DNA of 64,000 nt from Nitrospirota bacterium (GTDB lineage Bacteria > Nitrospirota > Nitrospiria > JACQBW01). The notes under the pieces are model-generated. The model ran no database searches. It saw only the letters and a list, made by a program, of their open reading frames with translations, and was not told the DNA's origin. Positions within the stretch are counted from its first letter, which is position 1, and every line of letters begins with the position of its first letter. The stretch covers positions 1 through 64,000 of the forward strand of contig JACQBW010000035.1 of the NCBI GenBank assembly GCA_016194305.1, read 5' to 3'. Position numbers and translations under genes: made by a program. This document shows, piece after piece, positions 9,027 to 18,700 of the stretch.

Positions 9027-9590
9027 TCAGGATTTTATCGATCTGGATTCCAGAAAAAGAAGTTTTTTCTTCTGATCTTCGCCCCATCGGTACTTTCCAG
9101 GATCGCCCGATTTTCGAATCACGCGATGACAGGGAATGAGATAGGAAATCCGGTTTTGTCCGATCGCGTTGCCCACTGCGCGCGCGGCACGAGGGAATCC
9201 GACTCTCTTTGCGATCTCCTGATAGGAGGTTTGAGATCCATAAGGGATCCGAAGGAGCTCCTTCCAGACTTTGATCTGAAATGGGGTGCCCATCACTGTT
9301 AATTCGATGGGGGAGGGGTCGATATTCTTGCGGGAAGGGAAAATCCTGTTTTTAAATAGCCGCGTTTTTTCAGGTGATTCCAAAAACAGGGATCCGTCCA
9401 GGTCCTGCTTCATTTCCTCGATCGCATAATTTTCATCGCCTTTTCTTATGAAACTAAAAAAAGAAATCTTCCCATCAGAGAGAGCGATCAAACACTGGCC
9501 TAACGGGGTAGGGTGTATTCCATATTCAATGTTTAACGTTGTTTTTTTTCTCACGAATTCGACTCTACTCATGAAATGTGCCTTGATCAT
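9027..9590 (-). CDS. ogt: methylated-DNA--protein-cysteine S-methyltransferase
   Basis: Repairs O6-alkylguanine in DNA by suicidal transfer of the alkyl group to cysteine. The 187-residue protein has an N-terminal RNase-H-like domain (low conservation) and the C-terminal active domain. This carries the DNA-binding TSYQEIAKRVGFPRAARAVGNA stretch in parts, then GQNRISYLIPCHRVI with the acceptor C154, and a final GKYRWG element. The ATG is preceded by GGAGGGG. It is divergent from the TPR gene at 9779 and convergent with the PilZ gene. Its length and the absence of an AraC-type N-terminal domain make it Ogt/MGMT rather than Ada. Confidence 0.92.
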   Translation of the reverse strand: MIKAHFMSRVEFVRKKTTLNIEYGIHPTPLGQCLIALSDGKISFFSFIRKGDENYAIEEMKQDLDGSLFLESPEKTRLFKNRIFPSRKNIDPSPIELTVMGTPFQIKVWKELLRIPYGSQTSYQEIAKRVGFPRAARAVGNAIGQNRISYLIPCHRVIRKSGDPGKYRWGEDQKKKLLFLESRSIKS

Positions 9591-9778
9591 AGCCGCCCCT
9601 CCCCAAAAAGATCACTTGAATATTGGATCGCTCAATCGATTTTAAAATGAAAACAAGGGTTAATCAATCCCTTATTTATTCTTTTATCGCATCGAATGAC
9701 AGAGAACGATCGAATATCCTTGAATTGAAAAATGACTCGTTATTTGATACGCTAGCGGCGGTAACTGGAGCCGCATCA

Positions 9779-10525
9779 ATGTTCAAAAGTATTGCTTCAC
9801 CTGTTGTTTTAGGGTTAGGTATCTGCTTTTTGTTTTCCCAGATCGGATTGGGCGACGAGAGTGACCTTTCACTTCTCTTGCAAAGGATTGATCAGGCTTA
9901 TTTTGAAAGAAATCTGGGTAACCAGTTAGTCGATGGCGAGCAGATGTGCGAGGAAGCGCTTGCCAAAGTGACAGCTAAAGACGATATCTACTGGAGAATG
10001 GCCCGTTTTAAGGCGTGGGAAGGAGCCATTGCGAAAGAAGCGCCCGATAAACTGAAACTTTTTAATAATGCAAAAGGGTGGGCCGAAAAGGGGATTGAAG
10101 CCAATTCTGGAAATGCCGAAACCCATTTCTGGTTAGGAGTTGCTTATGGCAGAATCGGGGAAACTCAGGGAATCTTTAAATCATTTTCTCTGATCGAACC
10201 GATTCGTCATGAAATGGATGAAGTCTTGAAACTCAATCCAAATCATGCCGGAGCGCATCATCTTCTCGGCGTGATGTACAGAAAACTCCCCTGGTTTAAG
10301 GGAGGTTCCAACAAGAAATCGGTCGAGGAGCTTCAAAAATCGATTGATCTGAATAGCGCGAATACGCTTTATCATCTCGATCTGGCCAAGACTTACCTTG
10401 CCATGGACAAAACGAAAGAAGCACGGATAGAGCTTGAGAAAGTTAAGACCATTATGCCTCCGTTTGATCCGGTTGAGGCTGAGATAGACCGAAGGGCTGC
10501 TGAACAGCTCTTGGTAAACAGATGA
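9779..10525 (+). CDS. exported tetratricopeptide-repeat protein
   Basis: A 248-residue protein with an N-terminal hydrophobic segment (residues about 6-22) that looks like a signal peptide. It is followed by a helical body with TPR-like repeats such as AKGWAEKGIEANSGNAETHFWLGVAY in parts, VLKLNPNHAGAHHLLGVMYR and LNSANTLYHLDLAKTYLAM. The layout resembles the RMD1/PTP3-like TPR family found in secreted bacterial proteins. The ATG at 9779 was preferred because a signal peptide follows directly and CTGGAG precedes it; the frame stays open 52 codons upstream to 9623 but that part looks non-coding. It is 13 bp before a cupin gene. No enzymatic function is expected; it probably mediates protein contacts in the periplasm. 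Confidence 0.65.
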   Translation: MFKSIASPVVLGLGICFLFSQIGLGDESDLSLLLQRIDQAYFERNLGNQLVDGEQMCEEALAKVTAKDDIYWRMARFKAWEGAIAKEAPDKLKLFNNAKGWAEKGIEANSGNAETHFWLGVAYGRIGETQGIFKSFSLIEPIRHEMDEVLKLNPNHAGAHHLLGVMYRKLPWFKGGSNKKSVEELQKSIDLNSANTLYHLDLAKTYLAMDKTKEARIELEKVKTIMPPFDPVEAEIDRRAAEQLLVNR

Positions 10526-10538
10526 AAGGAGAATGAAA

Positions 10539-10967
10539 ATGACGAAACGGGATGGAGTCGCAATTTATCCTAACGGGGTGACGCTTGCGAAATGGCCGAG
10601 AAAAGAAGAACCGACTGCGGAGAATGTGGCACAGGAAATGAAAAAATACGGATACACGGTTTACGACCAGCAGACGGTGGCCCCCTGGTTTGAACGAAGC
10701 CGGCATGGACATGATGAGGCGGAGATTCGAGGAGCCATTTCGGGGGTCATTACCTTTCACTTTGATGAGTTTCCCGTTACCCTCGAAGCGGGAGATATTT
10801 TAATGATTCCGGGCGGGATTCCTCATGAGGTCATCAGCCACAACGGGAGCCCTTTCTCGGCATACAAAGGATCCAAAAGTGGTGAACGGAAGGTCACAGA
10901 GTATGCAAATGGAGTAGGAAGTGTCGAAGATCTCGCAGCTCGTCGCGCCTCTGCAAAAATGAAATGA
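10539..10967 (+). CDS. small cupin-domain protein
   Basis: A 142-residue single-domain cupin. The first cupin motif supplies metal-ligand candidates H56, H58 and E62 in RHGHDEAE, and the second supplies H96 in PGGIPHEV. The barrel strands between are recognisable (VTLEAGDILMIPGG). Cupins of this size may be dioxygenases, isomerases or binding proteins, and nothing here fixes the substrate. The ATG at 10539 has GGAG eight bases away; an ATG at 10533 would sit on top of that site. Its last codons overlap the start of the HAD phosphatase gene by four bases (ATGA), so the two are translationally coupled. Confidence 0.72.
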   Translation: MTKRDGVAIYPNGVTLAKWPRKEEPTAENVAQEMKKYGYTVYDQQTVAPWFERSRHGHDEAEIRGAISGVITFHFDEFPVTLEAGDILMIPGGIPHEVISHNGSPFSAYKGSKSGERKVTEYANGVGSVEDLAARRASAKMK

Positions 10968-11647
10968 ATCTTATTGCGATTGATCTCGATGGAACGCTTG
11001 AAGACAGCCGTCGGGATATGATTTCTTCCGTACATCGGGTGCGGGCCGGTTTTTCACTTTCCAGACGGTCAGATGACCGGATTGCTCCCTGGGTCAATCA
11101 GGGAATGGAACGACTTTACCTGAACTGTTTCGACGACTATCTCGAAAAGGGAATTTATCCCGAACGAATGAATATCGTTCGGAACGCGTATGAACTTGAT
11201 TATCTCGGCCAAGTTGCAACTGAAACCCGCCTGTATCCAGGCATCTCCGAAGCACTTTCAGGACTGTCGCTTGTCGGCCGTCTGGTTGTCGTCACAAACA
11301 AACCTGAAAAGATCTCGAAGCGATTACTGAAGGAGTTGAAAATAGACCATTGGATCTCCGGTCTTGTTGGAGGGGATACGATTGGAAAAATAAAACCTGA
11401 TCCAGCTCTTTTACAAGAGGCGGCCCGCCTGGCGGGTTATTCATCCGACTCAGGCATTTCCTTTATGATTGGAGATACGTCCGGGGATATTCAGATGGGG
11501 CGTGCCTTTGGCGCCGTCACGATCTGGTGCGCCTGGGGTTATTCAAAAAATCCGGGAGTCGCACCTCACGAAACTGCCACAGATCCGGAACAGCTCAAAG
11601 AGCTTGTGCAAAAGCGAACGCCAAAGCAAATTGAAGCCATTATTTAG
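10964..11647 (+). CDS. HAD-family phosphatase, phosphoglycolate phosphatase-like
   Basis: A 227-residue HAD hydrolase. Motif I is [10 protein letters not shown] with the nucleophile D7 and acid/base D9. Motif II is [10 protein letters not shown], the lysine motif is [10 protein letters not shown], and motif IV is [16 protein letters not shown]. The helical cap between motifs I and II is of the type seen in Gph/phosphoglycolate phosphatase, and the final AWGYSKN matches that group. It probably removes phosphate from a small metabolite; phosphoglycolate is the first guess. It is coupled to the upstream cupin (ATGA overlap) and its 3' end overlaps the convergent msrB by eight bases. Confidence 0.78.
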   Translation: MNLIAIDLDGTLEDSRRDMISSVHRVRAGFSLSRRSDDRIAPWVNQGMERLYLNCFDDYLEKGIYPERMNIVRNAYELDYLGQVATETRLYPGISEALSGLSLVGRLVVVTNKPEKISKRLLKELKIDHWISGLVGGDTIGKIKPDPALLQEAARLAGYSSDSGISFMIGDTSGDIQMGRAFGAVTIWCAWGYSKNPGVAPHETATDPEQLKELVQKRTPKQIEAII

Positions 11648-12047
11648 AATCGTTTCCAGTTGGAATAAATTTTAATGCCGCCGAGTTAATGCAGTACCTC
11701 AATCCTGTCGGTTCCGGTCCGTCCTTGAAAACGTGTCCCTGATGTCCGCCGCATCTTCGGCAGTGGACTTCCGATCGGGGATAAATTAATTTCCAGTCCG
11801 TTCTTGTCTCAATGGCTGATTCTTCCAGAGGTTGCCAGAAACTGGGCCAGCCGGTTCCGCTATCAAATTTGGTCTCGGATGAGAAAAGAGGCAGGTCGCA
11901 TCCGGCGCAGTGATAGTTTCCCTTTGCCTTGTTTTCATGAAAGCTGTTTTTAAAGGGAGGTTCCGTTCCCTCCTTCCTTAAGACCCGATACTGTTCCGGC
12001 GTGAGCATGGCTTTCCACTCTTCATCTGATTTCTGATAGTCACTCAT
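11640..12047 (-). CDS. msrB: peptide-methionine (R)-S-oxide reductase
   Basis: Reduces the R-epimer of methionine sulfoxide in oxidised proteins. The 135-residue protein is complete. Structural zinc cysteines are C47 and C50 (CAGC) and C96 and C99 ([12 protein letters not shown]), and the catalytic cysteine is C119 in [10 protein letters not shown]. Other family blocks are [10 protein letters not shown] and DGPEPTG. No resolving Cys is obvious in the usual C63-like place. A GGAGA ribosome-binding site precedes the ATG. There is no signal peptide, so it acts in the cytoplasm. It overlaps the convergent phosphatase gene by eight bases. Confidence 0.95.
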   Translation of the reverse strand: MSDYQKSDEEWKAMLTPEQYRVLRKEGTEPPFKNSFHENKAKGNYHCAGCDLPLFSSETKFDSGTGWPSFWQPLEESAIETRTDWKLIYPRSEVHCRRCGGHQGHVFKDGPEPTGLRYCINSAALKFIPTGNDSK

Positions 12048-12211
12048 TTTCCTGATCTCCCGAACCGAATTAGAAGGTGACTGTTTTTATGAAATACTCT
12101 CTGGAAGTTTACCTAACTTCAAGTGCCAAGAGCAAGAGCCGAGCTCAAAGGCACCATCGCGAAGATTGAATGGTCAACTCAGGGAATCGAGGCGATCGCA
12201 GGTGGATAAGC

Positions 12212-13582
12212 CTATAAAGTCTGTGAGTAGAGGGCATTTCCGGATGGATGAGGTTCTAGATAGGCATCGAACGGCATGGCGATATTGCGAAGAAAAAGAT
12301 TTCCGGTTTCTGTCACCCTAATGTTTTCAGCAGAGACCTCAACCAAACCGTCTTCCTCCATCTTGCTTAATTCGGCGAGGGCATCGGCAAAGTAATCGTT
12401 GAAATCAATTTTCCATTTTTGCGAAAGCATCGGGAGGTCTATCTCCGAGCCGCACATAATCCGCATGATGACCTCGCGTCGGATCTTATCATCCAGGGAG
12501 ATGTTCATTCCGCGTTCGGTCGCCAGTCTGCCCTGCTGGATTCTTTTGCTGTACTCGTCAATCTCTTTGACATTTTGCGCGTAAATCTCCTCCGTCTGGC
12601 TGATACCGGAAACCCCGAAACCATATAGGTCGCTCTCTCCATGTGTCGAGTAACCTTGAAAATTCCTCCAGAGCGTTTGGTTCTCCCTGGCCTTCACCAG
12701 ATCGTCGTTGGGTTTCGAATAGTGATCCATTCCAATATTGACATAACCGGCTGAATTCAGCTTTTCAATGACCAGAAGGCGCAGCGCCAGACGAGTCTGA
12801 AAATCAGGGAGGTCTTTCACACGTATCAGCTTTTGGTGTTTCAGCAGGTTCGGAAGGTGGGCGTAACTGAAAATGGCCAGACGGTCGGGCGACCAGGAGA
12901 TAATTTTATCCAGGGTCCGGGAAAAGGTTTCTACACGCTGGTGCGGCAATCCGAGCATCAAATCGAAATTAATACTTTTAAACCCGGCATTCCGCATCCA
13001 GCCGTACACTTCGTAAACAATATTTTCAGGCTGGACGCGATTGACGCTTGTTTGAACCTGATTGTCAAGATCCTGAACGCCCAGGCTCATTCTGTTAAAG
13101 CCGCTCTCTTTTAACGCGGCAATATGATCCCGGGTTAATTCCCTGGGATCGACTTCACAGGCAATTTCCGCACCGGGAGCGATCAGGAACTCATTTTGTA
13201 TGGATGAGAACAGATTTCGGATATCGGATGGCTGAAGAAAAGTGGGCGTGCCGCCTCCCCAATGGATCTGTTGCACTCTTTTTTTGGAAGGGGCCAATCC
13301 CGCAATAAGGGAAATTTCCTTTCTTAATAACGCCACGTATTCTGCCGCGTGACTGTAGCGCTTTGTTGCGAACATGTGACAGCCGCAGTAATAGCATAAG
13401 GAATCGCAAAACGGAATATGGAAATAGAGTGAAAGGTCCCGGTCGCTGTTCTGGTTTCGGCAGAGCTCTTCCCTCCATTCTTTTTCACCGAATAGATTTG
13501 AAAAATGGGGTGCGGTCGGATAGGAGGTATAGCGCGGTCCGGGTCTGCTATATTTCTTGAGTAAAAGATTTGTCAAAGTCAT
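12212..13582 (-). CDS. hemN: oxygen-independent coproporphyrinogen III oxidase
   Basis: Radical SAM enzyme of haem synthesis that converts coproporphyrinogen III to protoporphyrinogen IX without oxygen. The 456-residue length matches true HemN rather than the shorter HemW. The cluster motif C59-x3-C63-x2-C66 followed by C68 lies in FHIPFCDSLCYYCGCHM, and RPGPRYTSYPTAPHF at the N terminus is the HemN-specific block. GGGTPTFL, SLGVQDLD, NFDLMLGLPHQ and the C-terminal HemN domain are present. No oxygen-dependent hemF is in the window. It stands alone on the minus strand and no FNR-like site was seen in the 80 bp upstream. Confidence 0.93.
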   Translation of the reverse strand: MTLTNLLLKKYSRPGPRYTSYPTAPHFSNLFGEKEWREELCRNQNSDRDLSLYFHIPFCDSLCYYCGCHMFATKRYSHAAEYVALLRKEISLIAGLAPSKKRVQQIHWGGGTPTFLQPSDIRNLFSSIQNEFLIAPGAEIACEVDPRELTRDHIAALKESGFNRMSLGVQDLDNQVQTSVNRVQPENIVYEVYGWMRNAGFKSINFDLMLGLPHQRVETFSRTLDKIISWSPDRLAIFSYAHLPNLLKHQKLIRVKDLPDFQTRLALRLLVIEKLNSAGYVNIGMDHYSKPNDDLVKARENQTLWRNFQGYSTHGESDLYGFGVSGISQTEEIYAQNVKEIDEYSKRIQQGRLATERGMNISLDDKIRREVIMRIMCGSEIDLPMLSQKWKIDFNDYFADALAELSKMEEDGLVEVSAENIRVTETGNLFLRNIAMPFDAYLEPHPSGNALYSQTL

Positions 13583-13661
13583 CGGATTGCAGGCGTAAGT
13601 CTGTCAAATAGTTTATCATGTCCTGTCCGAAAGATAAAAAGTTTTGTTAAAAATACAAAAC

Positions 13662-14660
13662 CTAGATCACATAACGATTGTTTTGAAATACAGTCATGCC
13701 GTCAACATCGACACGATCTGCGGCGGCAAAGACGTCAACATGGAATCGATTGCTCTTGGGAAAACCGGGTTTGGTATAAATCGAATGTTTTCCCCCGAGT
13801 GAAAGGTGAATGCCACACATCCTTTCGTAGGCAGAGATATCACTGACCCGTCTCTTACGGTTCATTGCCCGATTCAATCCGAATCCCAATTCCCTTAACC
13901 AGACCTTCGATTCGTCATTTCGAATTTCATCTAAAACCGCATGAAAGGCTGAAGGCGCGTCCGGCGCGTCGACCAGAACCCCGTTTTCAATCAGTGCTGA
14001 AAAAGGCTTTTCAACGAAAAAGACTGTAAAGTCGGTATTTCCAAAGGCAAACAGGGCGATCTTCCCATTGACGCGCGAGATTTCCTTGGGCTCCGAAAAA
14101 ACCTCTCCGATAGGAAATTGTCCCCCGACATTTCGCATTTTGGAATAATCTCCAATATTGAGTTTGGCATTTTCAAAGGGAGAAGAGTAGGTCAGGACAT
14201 TCTGGTCCGAGAAGATTTCAATTTTCTCGCAGGCATCGATCTTTTCTTTGAGCGCCGGACCGAACGTTCGATAATAGTCAGAATCGTACGCCAGGGCGTC
14301 AATATAGATTGACATTTCTTCGGGACGTATTCGGGAAAGATGCGGGTGTTCGATGACTTTAAGTTTTCGATTAAATAGCTCAAGCCGAATCCGAAACTGG
14401 TTCAACCTGAAGCTGGTGGACTGGATCAGGATTACCAGGTCACCGGCAGAAAGCCGGTCAATCGCTTCTAAAATCTCTTCGGGGGAAACCTGGTCGAAAT
14501 TGATCAGGACCGCGTCTGGAAGGGCCTGGGTATAAGCATGAGCAATCTGAATGGCAAGCGGGGACTGTTCGTCGAATACCAGAAGAGCCTGTTGTGCCGA
14601 GGTGTGCCCGATGGCCAGAGAGACCAGATCTCGAATATGATTGACAGCGCAGTCCGGCAA
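13662..14660 (-). CDS. aminopeptidase-like protein (M29 / leucyl aminopeptidase-related)
   Basis: A 332-residue protein resembling the family annotated as leucyl aminopeptidase or M29-like thermophilic metallopeptidase, also called the 2,5-dihydroxypyridine dioxygenase-like group. Supporting features are the Rossmann-like first half with DLVILIQSTS, GGQFPIGEVFSEP in the middle, and the C-terminal CGIHLSLGGKHSIYTKPGF and NRFHVDVFAAADRVDVDG. These contain His, Glu and Asp residues at positions expected for metal binding. The start is a TTG, eight bases after the fadE stop, with AAAAGG overlapping that stop; no better ATG is near. It is probably cotranscribed with fadE. Whether it is a peptidase or has another hydrolytic role is unknown. 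Confidence 0.6.
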   Translation of the reverse strand: MPDCAVNHIRDLVSLAIGHTSAQQALLVFDEQSPLAIQIAHAYTQALPDAVLINFDQVSPEEILEAIDRLSAGDLVILIQSTSFRLNQFRIRLELFNRKLKVIEHPHLSRIRPEEMSIYIDALAYDSDYYRTFGPALKEKIDACEKIEIFSDQNVLTYSSPFENAKLNIGDYSKMRNVGGQFPIGEVFSEPKEISRVNGKIALFAFGNTDFTVFFVEKPFSALIENGVLVDAPDAPSAFHAVLDEIRNDESKVWLRELGFGLNRAMNRKRRVSDISAYERMCGIHLSLGGKHSIYTKPGFPKSNRFHVDVFAAADRVDVDGMTVFQNNRYVI

Positions 14661-14668
14661 ATAACAGG

Positions 14669-17101
14669 TTACCTTTTCCAGAATTCGGGCGAGAAATTGT
14701 CGACTGTCACCGCATCCCGTCTCGCCGCCGCCGCAGACTTTAACAATTCCCCCTCTTCCCGCGAGAGGACACCCTTTTTGAGGCCTTCTTCAATGACCGA
14801 TTCTTCGGAACCCGGGTGGAGAAGCCGTTTATGAAGTGCCGAGGATATCTTTCGTTCAGGAACTTCGGCCGCCACGATCTTTTCAAGAGCAAATTCAAGT
14901 CGTCCGATGGAATCTTCCGGAGACTTCGGAATATAGATTCCCTGAGTCAGCCGGTCTCTCATCGAGCTCGGCCTCAGAAGAATTCTCGCGATTTGGTGGC
15001 CCAGTTCGTCTACGGGCATTTTAAAAGGCCTTCCGTCCGGAAAGAGGATCAGTTTTAAAAGAGAGGCGATCCAACGGCTCGGAAAATTCTTAATGACTTC
15101 AAAAAAGCGCTGTTGGATTTGATGGAGCGAATATTCGAGGCTCCAAAAGACCAAAGGGAGATCTTCTTCGCGGCGCCCGTCGTCCTCATATCGTTTTAGA
15201 ATGGCAGAAGCGATATAGAGGTAGCTTAATATATCCCCAAGCCGGGCTGACAGCTTTTCGCGAAATTTCAGTGATCCTCCCAAAATGAGCATGGAGAGGT
15301 CAGCGGTCAGGGCGAACCCCGCGCTGGTTCGAGTCAGCATCTGGTAATAACGGCTAACCGGTCCGCTGACCGGAACTTTCACGAATCGAGCGCCGGTTAA
15401 TCCCATGAATAAAGCCCGGGCAGCGTTTGAAAGTGTAAATCGAATATGACTGAAAAAAAGCCGGTCAAAATTGTTACAGGCCCGTTTTGGATCCGGATCC
15501 TGAGTCGACTCCAGTTCTTTCAAGATAAAAGGGTGGCAGCGGATTGCCCCTTGTCCGAAGATAATCAGGTTTCGGGTCAGAATATTGGCCCCCTCTACAG
15601 TAATGCTGATCGGTATCCCCTGGTAGACCCGCCCCATAAAATTGCGCGGCCCCAGACAAATTCCGCTTCCACCCTGTATATCCATCGCGTCATTGATGAC
15701 TCTTCGCATCAGCTCGGTGAGGTGGTATTTAATCATGGCAGAAATAACAGATGGTTTTTCTCCCGAATCAACCGCTCCAAGCGTCATGACGCGGGCCGCA
15801 TCCATGAGATAGGTCATACCGCCAATTCTTGCAAGGGGTTCTTCGATTCCTTCAAAGTGGCCGATGGGGGTCTTAAATTGCTTTCGAATTGCCGCATAAG
15901 CACCGGTCGCCCGGGAGGCCAGCTTGCCGGCGCCCGTTGAGAGAGCAGGAAGAGAAATAGCGCGTCCGGCAGCCAGGCACTCCATCAGCATTCGCCATCC
16001 CTGGCCTGCGCGTTGAATGCCTCCGACAATAAATTCAACCGGTATAAATACATCTTTTCCGAAATTTGGACCATTCTGAAATGTGAGATTCATGGGAACA
16101 TGACGGTTCCCGATCGTAATGCCCGGGAGTTGGGTCGGTATAAGGGCGACGGTAATGCCCAGTTCTTCTTTTTCACCGATAAGATGGTCGGGATCATAAA
16201 GTTTAAAGGCAAGTCCCAGGAGGGAAGCAATCGGTCCCAGCGTGATATATCTTTTTTCCCAGTTTAACCGGATTCCCAGGACATCTTTTTTTCCTTCGAA
16301 TTCTCCTCTGCAGAGAATGCCGGAATCGGTGATCGAAGCGGCATCGCTGCCTGCAGTGGTGCTGGTCAGTGCAAAACAGGGAATCTCCGAACCATTTGCG
16401 AGGCGCGGAAGGTAATAATTTTTCTGTTCTTCGGTTCCATAGTGGAGGAGTATCTCGGCAGGACCGAGAGAATTGGGAACCATTGTGGTTACACCGACAG
16501 ACAGACTCCGGCTTGAAATCTTCATGATCACCGAAGAGTGGGCTAATGCAGAGAATTCAAGCCCGCCATATTTCTTTGGAATAATCATTCCGAAGAAGCC
16601 CTTTTCTTTCAAAAATTTCCAGACTTCAGGCGGAAGGTCGTGGTACACCTCATTAATTTTCCAGTCGTCAACCAGCTGGCAGAGTTCTTCTACCGGACCA
16701 TTTAAAAAGGCCTCTTCTTCCGCTGTTAATTTCGGACGGGGAAATGAGAGGAGTTTCTTCCAGTCAGGGCGCCCGCTGAATAGATCAGCGTCCCACCAGA
16801 CGGTTCCGGCCTCGAGAGCCTCTTTTTCGGTTTGCGACATGTGAGGAACGATTCTTCGGAAGAGGTTCAGGAGAGGATTGCTGATCAATAGCTTCCGGAA
16901 AAATGGAACGTTTAACGGGATGAAAATAGCTGCAAAAAGTCCCCAGAAAATCATTTCAGCCGTCGAGGAAGGAGAACCAAAAATCGTCCAGAAAACGAAC
17001 GCGATCCCCAGGCAGATGGTCCAGACAAATCCCGAGACCCCGATGGCCGCAAGAATCCAGAATGCGAGAATTCCTGAAATTAGCGTTGCAAGTATGACCA
17101 T
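14669..17101 (-). CDS. fadE: acyl-CoA dehydrogenase, FadE type
   Basis: A large 810-residue acyl-CoA dehydrogenase of the FadE class, close to the 814 residues of E. coli FadE. It performs the first oxidation of fatty acyl-CoA. Two N-terminal hydrophobic segments (about 3-22 and 24-42) suggest inner-membrane association. The flavoprotein core follows, with GFFGMIIPKKYGGLEFS, PCFALTSTTAGSDAAS, ELMRRVINDAMDIQGGSGICLGPRN in parts and ITVEGANILTRNL. The extra C-terminal domain typical of FadE (DUF1974-like) makes up the last 250 residues. AGGAGCCAAGGA precedes the ATG. It should work with the fadD, thiolase, 3-hydroxyacyl-CoA dehydrogenase and enoyl-CoA hydratase genes at 39-44 kb. Confidence 0.92.
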   Translation of the reverse strand: MVILATLISGILAFWILAAIGVSGFVWTICLGIAFVFWTIFGSPSSTAEMIFWGLFAAIFIPLNVPFFRKLLISNPLLNLFRRIVPHMSQTEKEALEAGTVWWDADLFSGRPDWKKLLSFPRPKLTAEEEAFLNGPVEELCQLVDDWKINEVYHDLPPEVWKFLKEKGFFGMIIPKKYGGLEFSALAHSSVIMKISSRSLSVGVTTMVPNSLGPAEILLHYGTEEQKNYYLPRLANGSEIPCFALTSTTAGSDAASITDSGILCRGEFEGKKDVLGIRLNWEKRYITLGPIASLLGLAFKLYDPDHLIGEKEELGITVALIPTQLPGITIGNRHVPMNLTFQNGPNFGKDVFIPVEFIVGGIQRAGQGWRMLMECLAAGRAISLPALSTGAGKLASRATGAYAAIRKQFKTPIGHFEGIEEPLARIGGMTYLMDAARVMTLGAVDSGEKPSVISAMIKYHLTELMRRVINDAMDIQGGSGICLGPRNFMGRVYQGIPISITVEGANILTRNLIIFGQGAIRCHPFILKELESTQDPDPKRACNNFDRLFFSHIRFTLSNAARALFMGLTGARFVKVPVSGPVSRYYQMLTRTSAGFALTADLSMLILGGSLKFREKLSARLGDILSYLYIASAILKRYEDDGRREEDLPLVFWSLEYSLHQIQQRFFEVIKNFPSRWIASLLKLILFPDGRPFKMPVDELGHQIARILLRPSSMRDRLTQGIYIPKSPEDSIGRLEFALEKIVAAEVPERKISSALHKRLLHPGSEESVIEEGLKKGVLSREEGELLKSAAAARRDAVTVDNFSPEFWKR

Positions 17102-17241
17102 TCCTTGGCTCCTTTTTATCTCATTTTCTTAATTCTATCAATCTTTGGGGAAGAGTCAAATCATTCACTTCTACTCTGTTGACGCGCACTTTGTCAATCT
17201 CTTTGGCGTCAGGGGCAAATTGAAAGCAACTCTTTGAAATT

Positions 17242-18342
17242 TTAGGGGAGCGAGGGGAATGAAAACGGTGGTCCGGCAAAGGTGGAGATGACCTTTGAAA
17301 AGAGATTCAATTTGTTGATCGTGTTTGTTTTCTTGTCGGTAAAGTAGATGTCCTTCCCGGAAGGATCGAAAGTGACTCCCTGGGGAATCGGGGAAAGCAG
17401 GGAACCGGCAGAGGTGAGGGGATAAACCCGGAGTTCTCCCGTTGACAGTCCAAATTGGTTAAGGACATGATTTGCCGTATCTGCAATAAAGAGTAAGGTA
17501 TTGATCTGATTGACAGTGATTCCCAGCGGGAAAAACAGACTTTGACCCGAAGGAAACGTAATCGTCGTCACTTCCGCGGTTTCAACGATGACTTTCCGGA
17601 TCGCCTGATTCGAGCTATCGGTAACATAGAGAGAACGCCCTGAGGGATCGATTGTGATCCCGGCAGGATGATCAAAACGGGCTTTTTCTCCAATACCATT
17701 TTGAAATCCAAGATAACCGGGCCGTCCGGCAATCGTTGTCACCGAACCTGTTGATATTTCGATCTTTCTGATCATATGGTTTGCGGTATCGGCAATATAA
17801 AGCCAGACATCGGTGGGATCGATCGTAATTCCGGAAGGTTCATTGAATCTCGCGGAATGACCCGCGCCGTTTTCGAGGCCGAAATAACCTGGTTTTCCCG
17901 CGAGGGTGGAAACCCGCCGGTTTGCCAGGTCAATTTTCCGAATCGTGTGATTTCCGGAATCACAAAGATAAAGGGTTGTCCCTTGATGATCAATCGTCAG
18001 CCCATGAGGAGCCCGGAATCGGGCGTCCTGGCCTGTCTCGTCGATTGATCCAAAACTCCCTCCGGAGCCGACCAGCGTCGAGACGACACCGGAGGAGATG
18101 ACGATTTTCCTGATGACATGATTAAAGGCATCGGTAACATAGAGCGCCTTCCCGTCTGATACGATATCGAATGGATTACAAAATTTCGCCTGACGGGCCG
18201 GTCCATCCTGGTATCCGCATTCATAGGGGGAAGGGGGTTCCTCCCTGATCTGGAATGTTTTAGATTGAAGCGAGCTCGCATGCAGGAGCAAGAGGAAAAT
18301 CATTCCTGGCAAAATTAGGAAATTCGGTTTGATTTTTGGCAC
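17242..18342 (-). CDS. secreted NHL-repeat beta-propeller protein
   Basis: A 366-residue exported protein. The start codon is GTG, giving a signal peptide with a KIK n-region and a leucine-rich core (about residues 8-27). The mature part is a series of about six NHL repeats, for example GLTIDHQGTTLYLCDSGNHT, GITIDPTDVWLYIADTANHM and GITIDPSGRSLYVTDSSNQA, each followed by IRKI and an STLAG-like strand. These should fold as a six-bladed beta-propeller. No catalytic motif is seen. Proteins of this kind bind proteins or ligands outside the cytoplasm. The gene follows the 77-residue membrane protein by six bases and is probably cotranscribed with it. Confidence 0.8.
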   Translation of the reverse strand: MPKIKPNFLILPGMIFLLLLHASSLQSKTFQIREEPPSPYECGYQDGPARQAKFCNPFDIVSDGKALYVTDAFNHVIRKIVISSGVVSTLVGSGGSFGSIDETGQDARFRAPHGLTIDHQGTTLYLCDSGNHTIRKIDLANRRVSTLAGKPGYFGLENGAGHSARFNEPSGITIDPTDVWLYIADTANHMIRKIEISTGSVTTIAGRPGYLGFQNGIGEKARFDHPAGITIDPSGRSLYVTDSSNQAIRKVIVETAEVTTITFPSGQSLFFPLGITVNQINTLLFIADTANHVLNQFGLSTGELRVYPLTSAGSLLSPIPQGVTFDPSGKDIYFTDKKTNTINKLNLFSKVISTFAGPPFSFPSLP

Positions 18343-18348
18343 CGGAAG

Positions 18349-18582
18349 CTATTGTGGTTTAAATAATTCATACCTTTCGCCGAATATCGGATTTTCCGGC
18401 CATTTCGGAAAAACTGTCTCCGCAGGTGGTCTGAATTTTCGATAGACATACCAATATAACAAGATAACAATCATTTGAAAAATAAAAAATATTTTCCTGT
18501 AAATTCCCGGATCACGCCGTTTTGATTCAAAATTCAGTTGAACTTCCCGCATGAAGATTAACGGTTTGTTTGCTTCAACCAT
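18349..18582 (-). CDS. small single-pass membrane protein of unknown function
   Basis: A 77-residue protein not recognised. It has a charged N-terminal 28 residues, one hydrophobic segment (about 30-47, KIFFIFQMIVILLYWYVY), then a proline- and aromatic-rich tail. The topology is probably N-in, C-out. The ATG directly follows AAAAAAGGG, which is unusually close for a ribosome-binding site; an internal ATG at codon 11 is an alternative. The NHL-repeat gene begins six bases after its stop, so they probably form one unit. Confidence 0.5.
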   Translation of the reverse strand: MVEANKPLIFMREVQLNFESKRRDPGIYRKIFFIFQMIVILLYWYVYRKFRPPAETVFPKWPENPIFGERYELFKPQ

Positions 18583-18613
18583 CCCTTTTTTCTTGGAATA
18601 ACAGAACTGTTCG

Positions 18614-18642
18614 TTGACAACATGGTTTAACTGTAATATAAA
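18614..18642 (+). promoter_or_regulatory. sigma-70 type promoter for the PAS-LuxR gene
   Basis: TTGACA at 18614-18619 and TATAAA at 18637-18642 are separated by 17 bp, almost a consensus vegetative promoter. It points at the regulator gene starting at 18701, leaving a leader of about 50 bases. Confidence 0.7.
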
Positions 18643-18700
18643 TTAAGTAGAGTGATAATGTATGTTAAAATGCCTTGTCTTCTGATTTAAGGAAATGGAT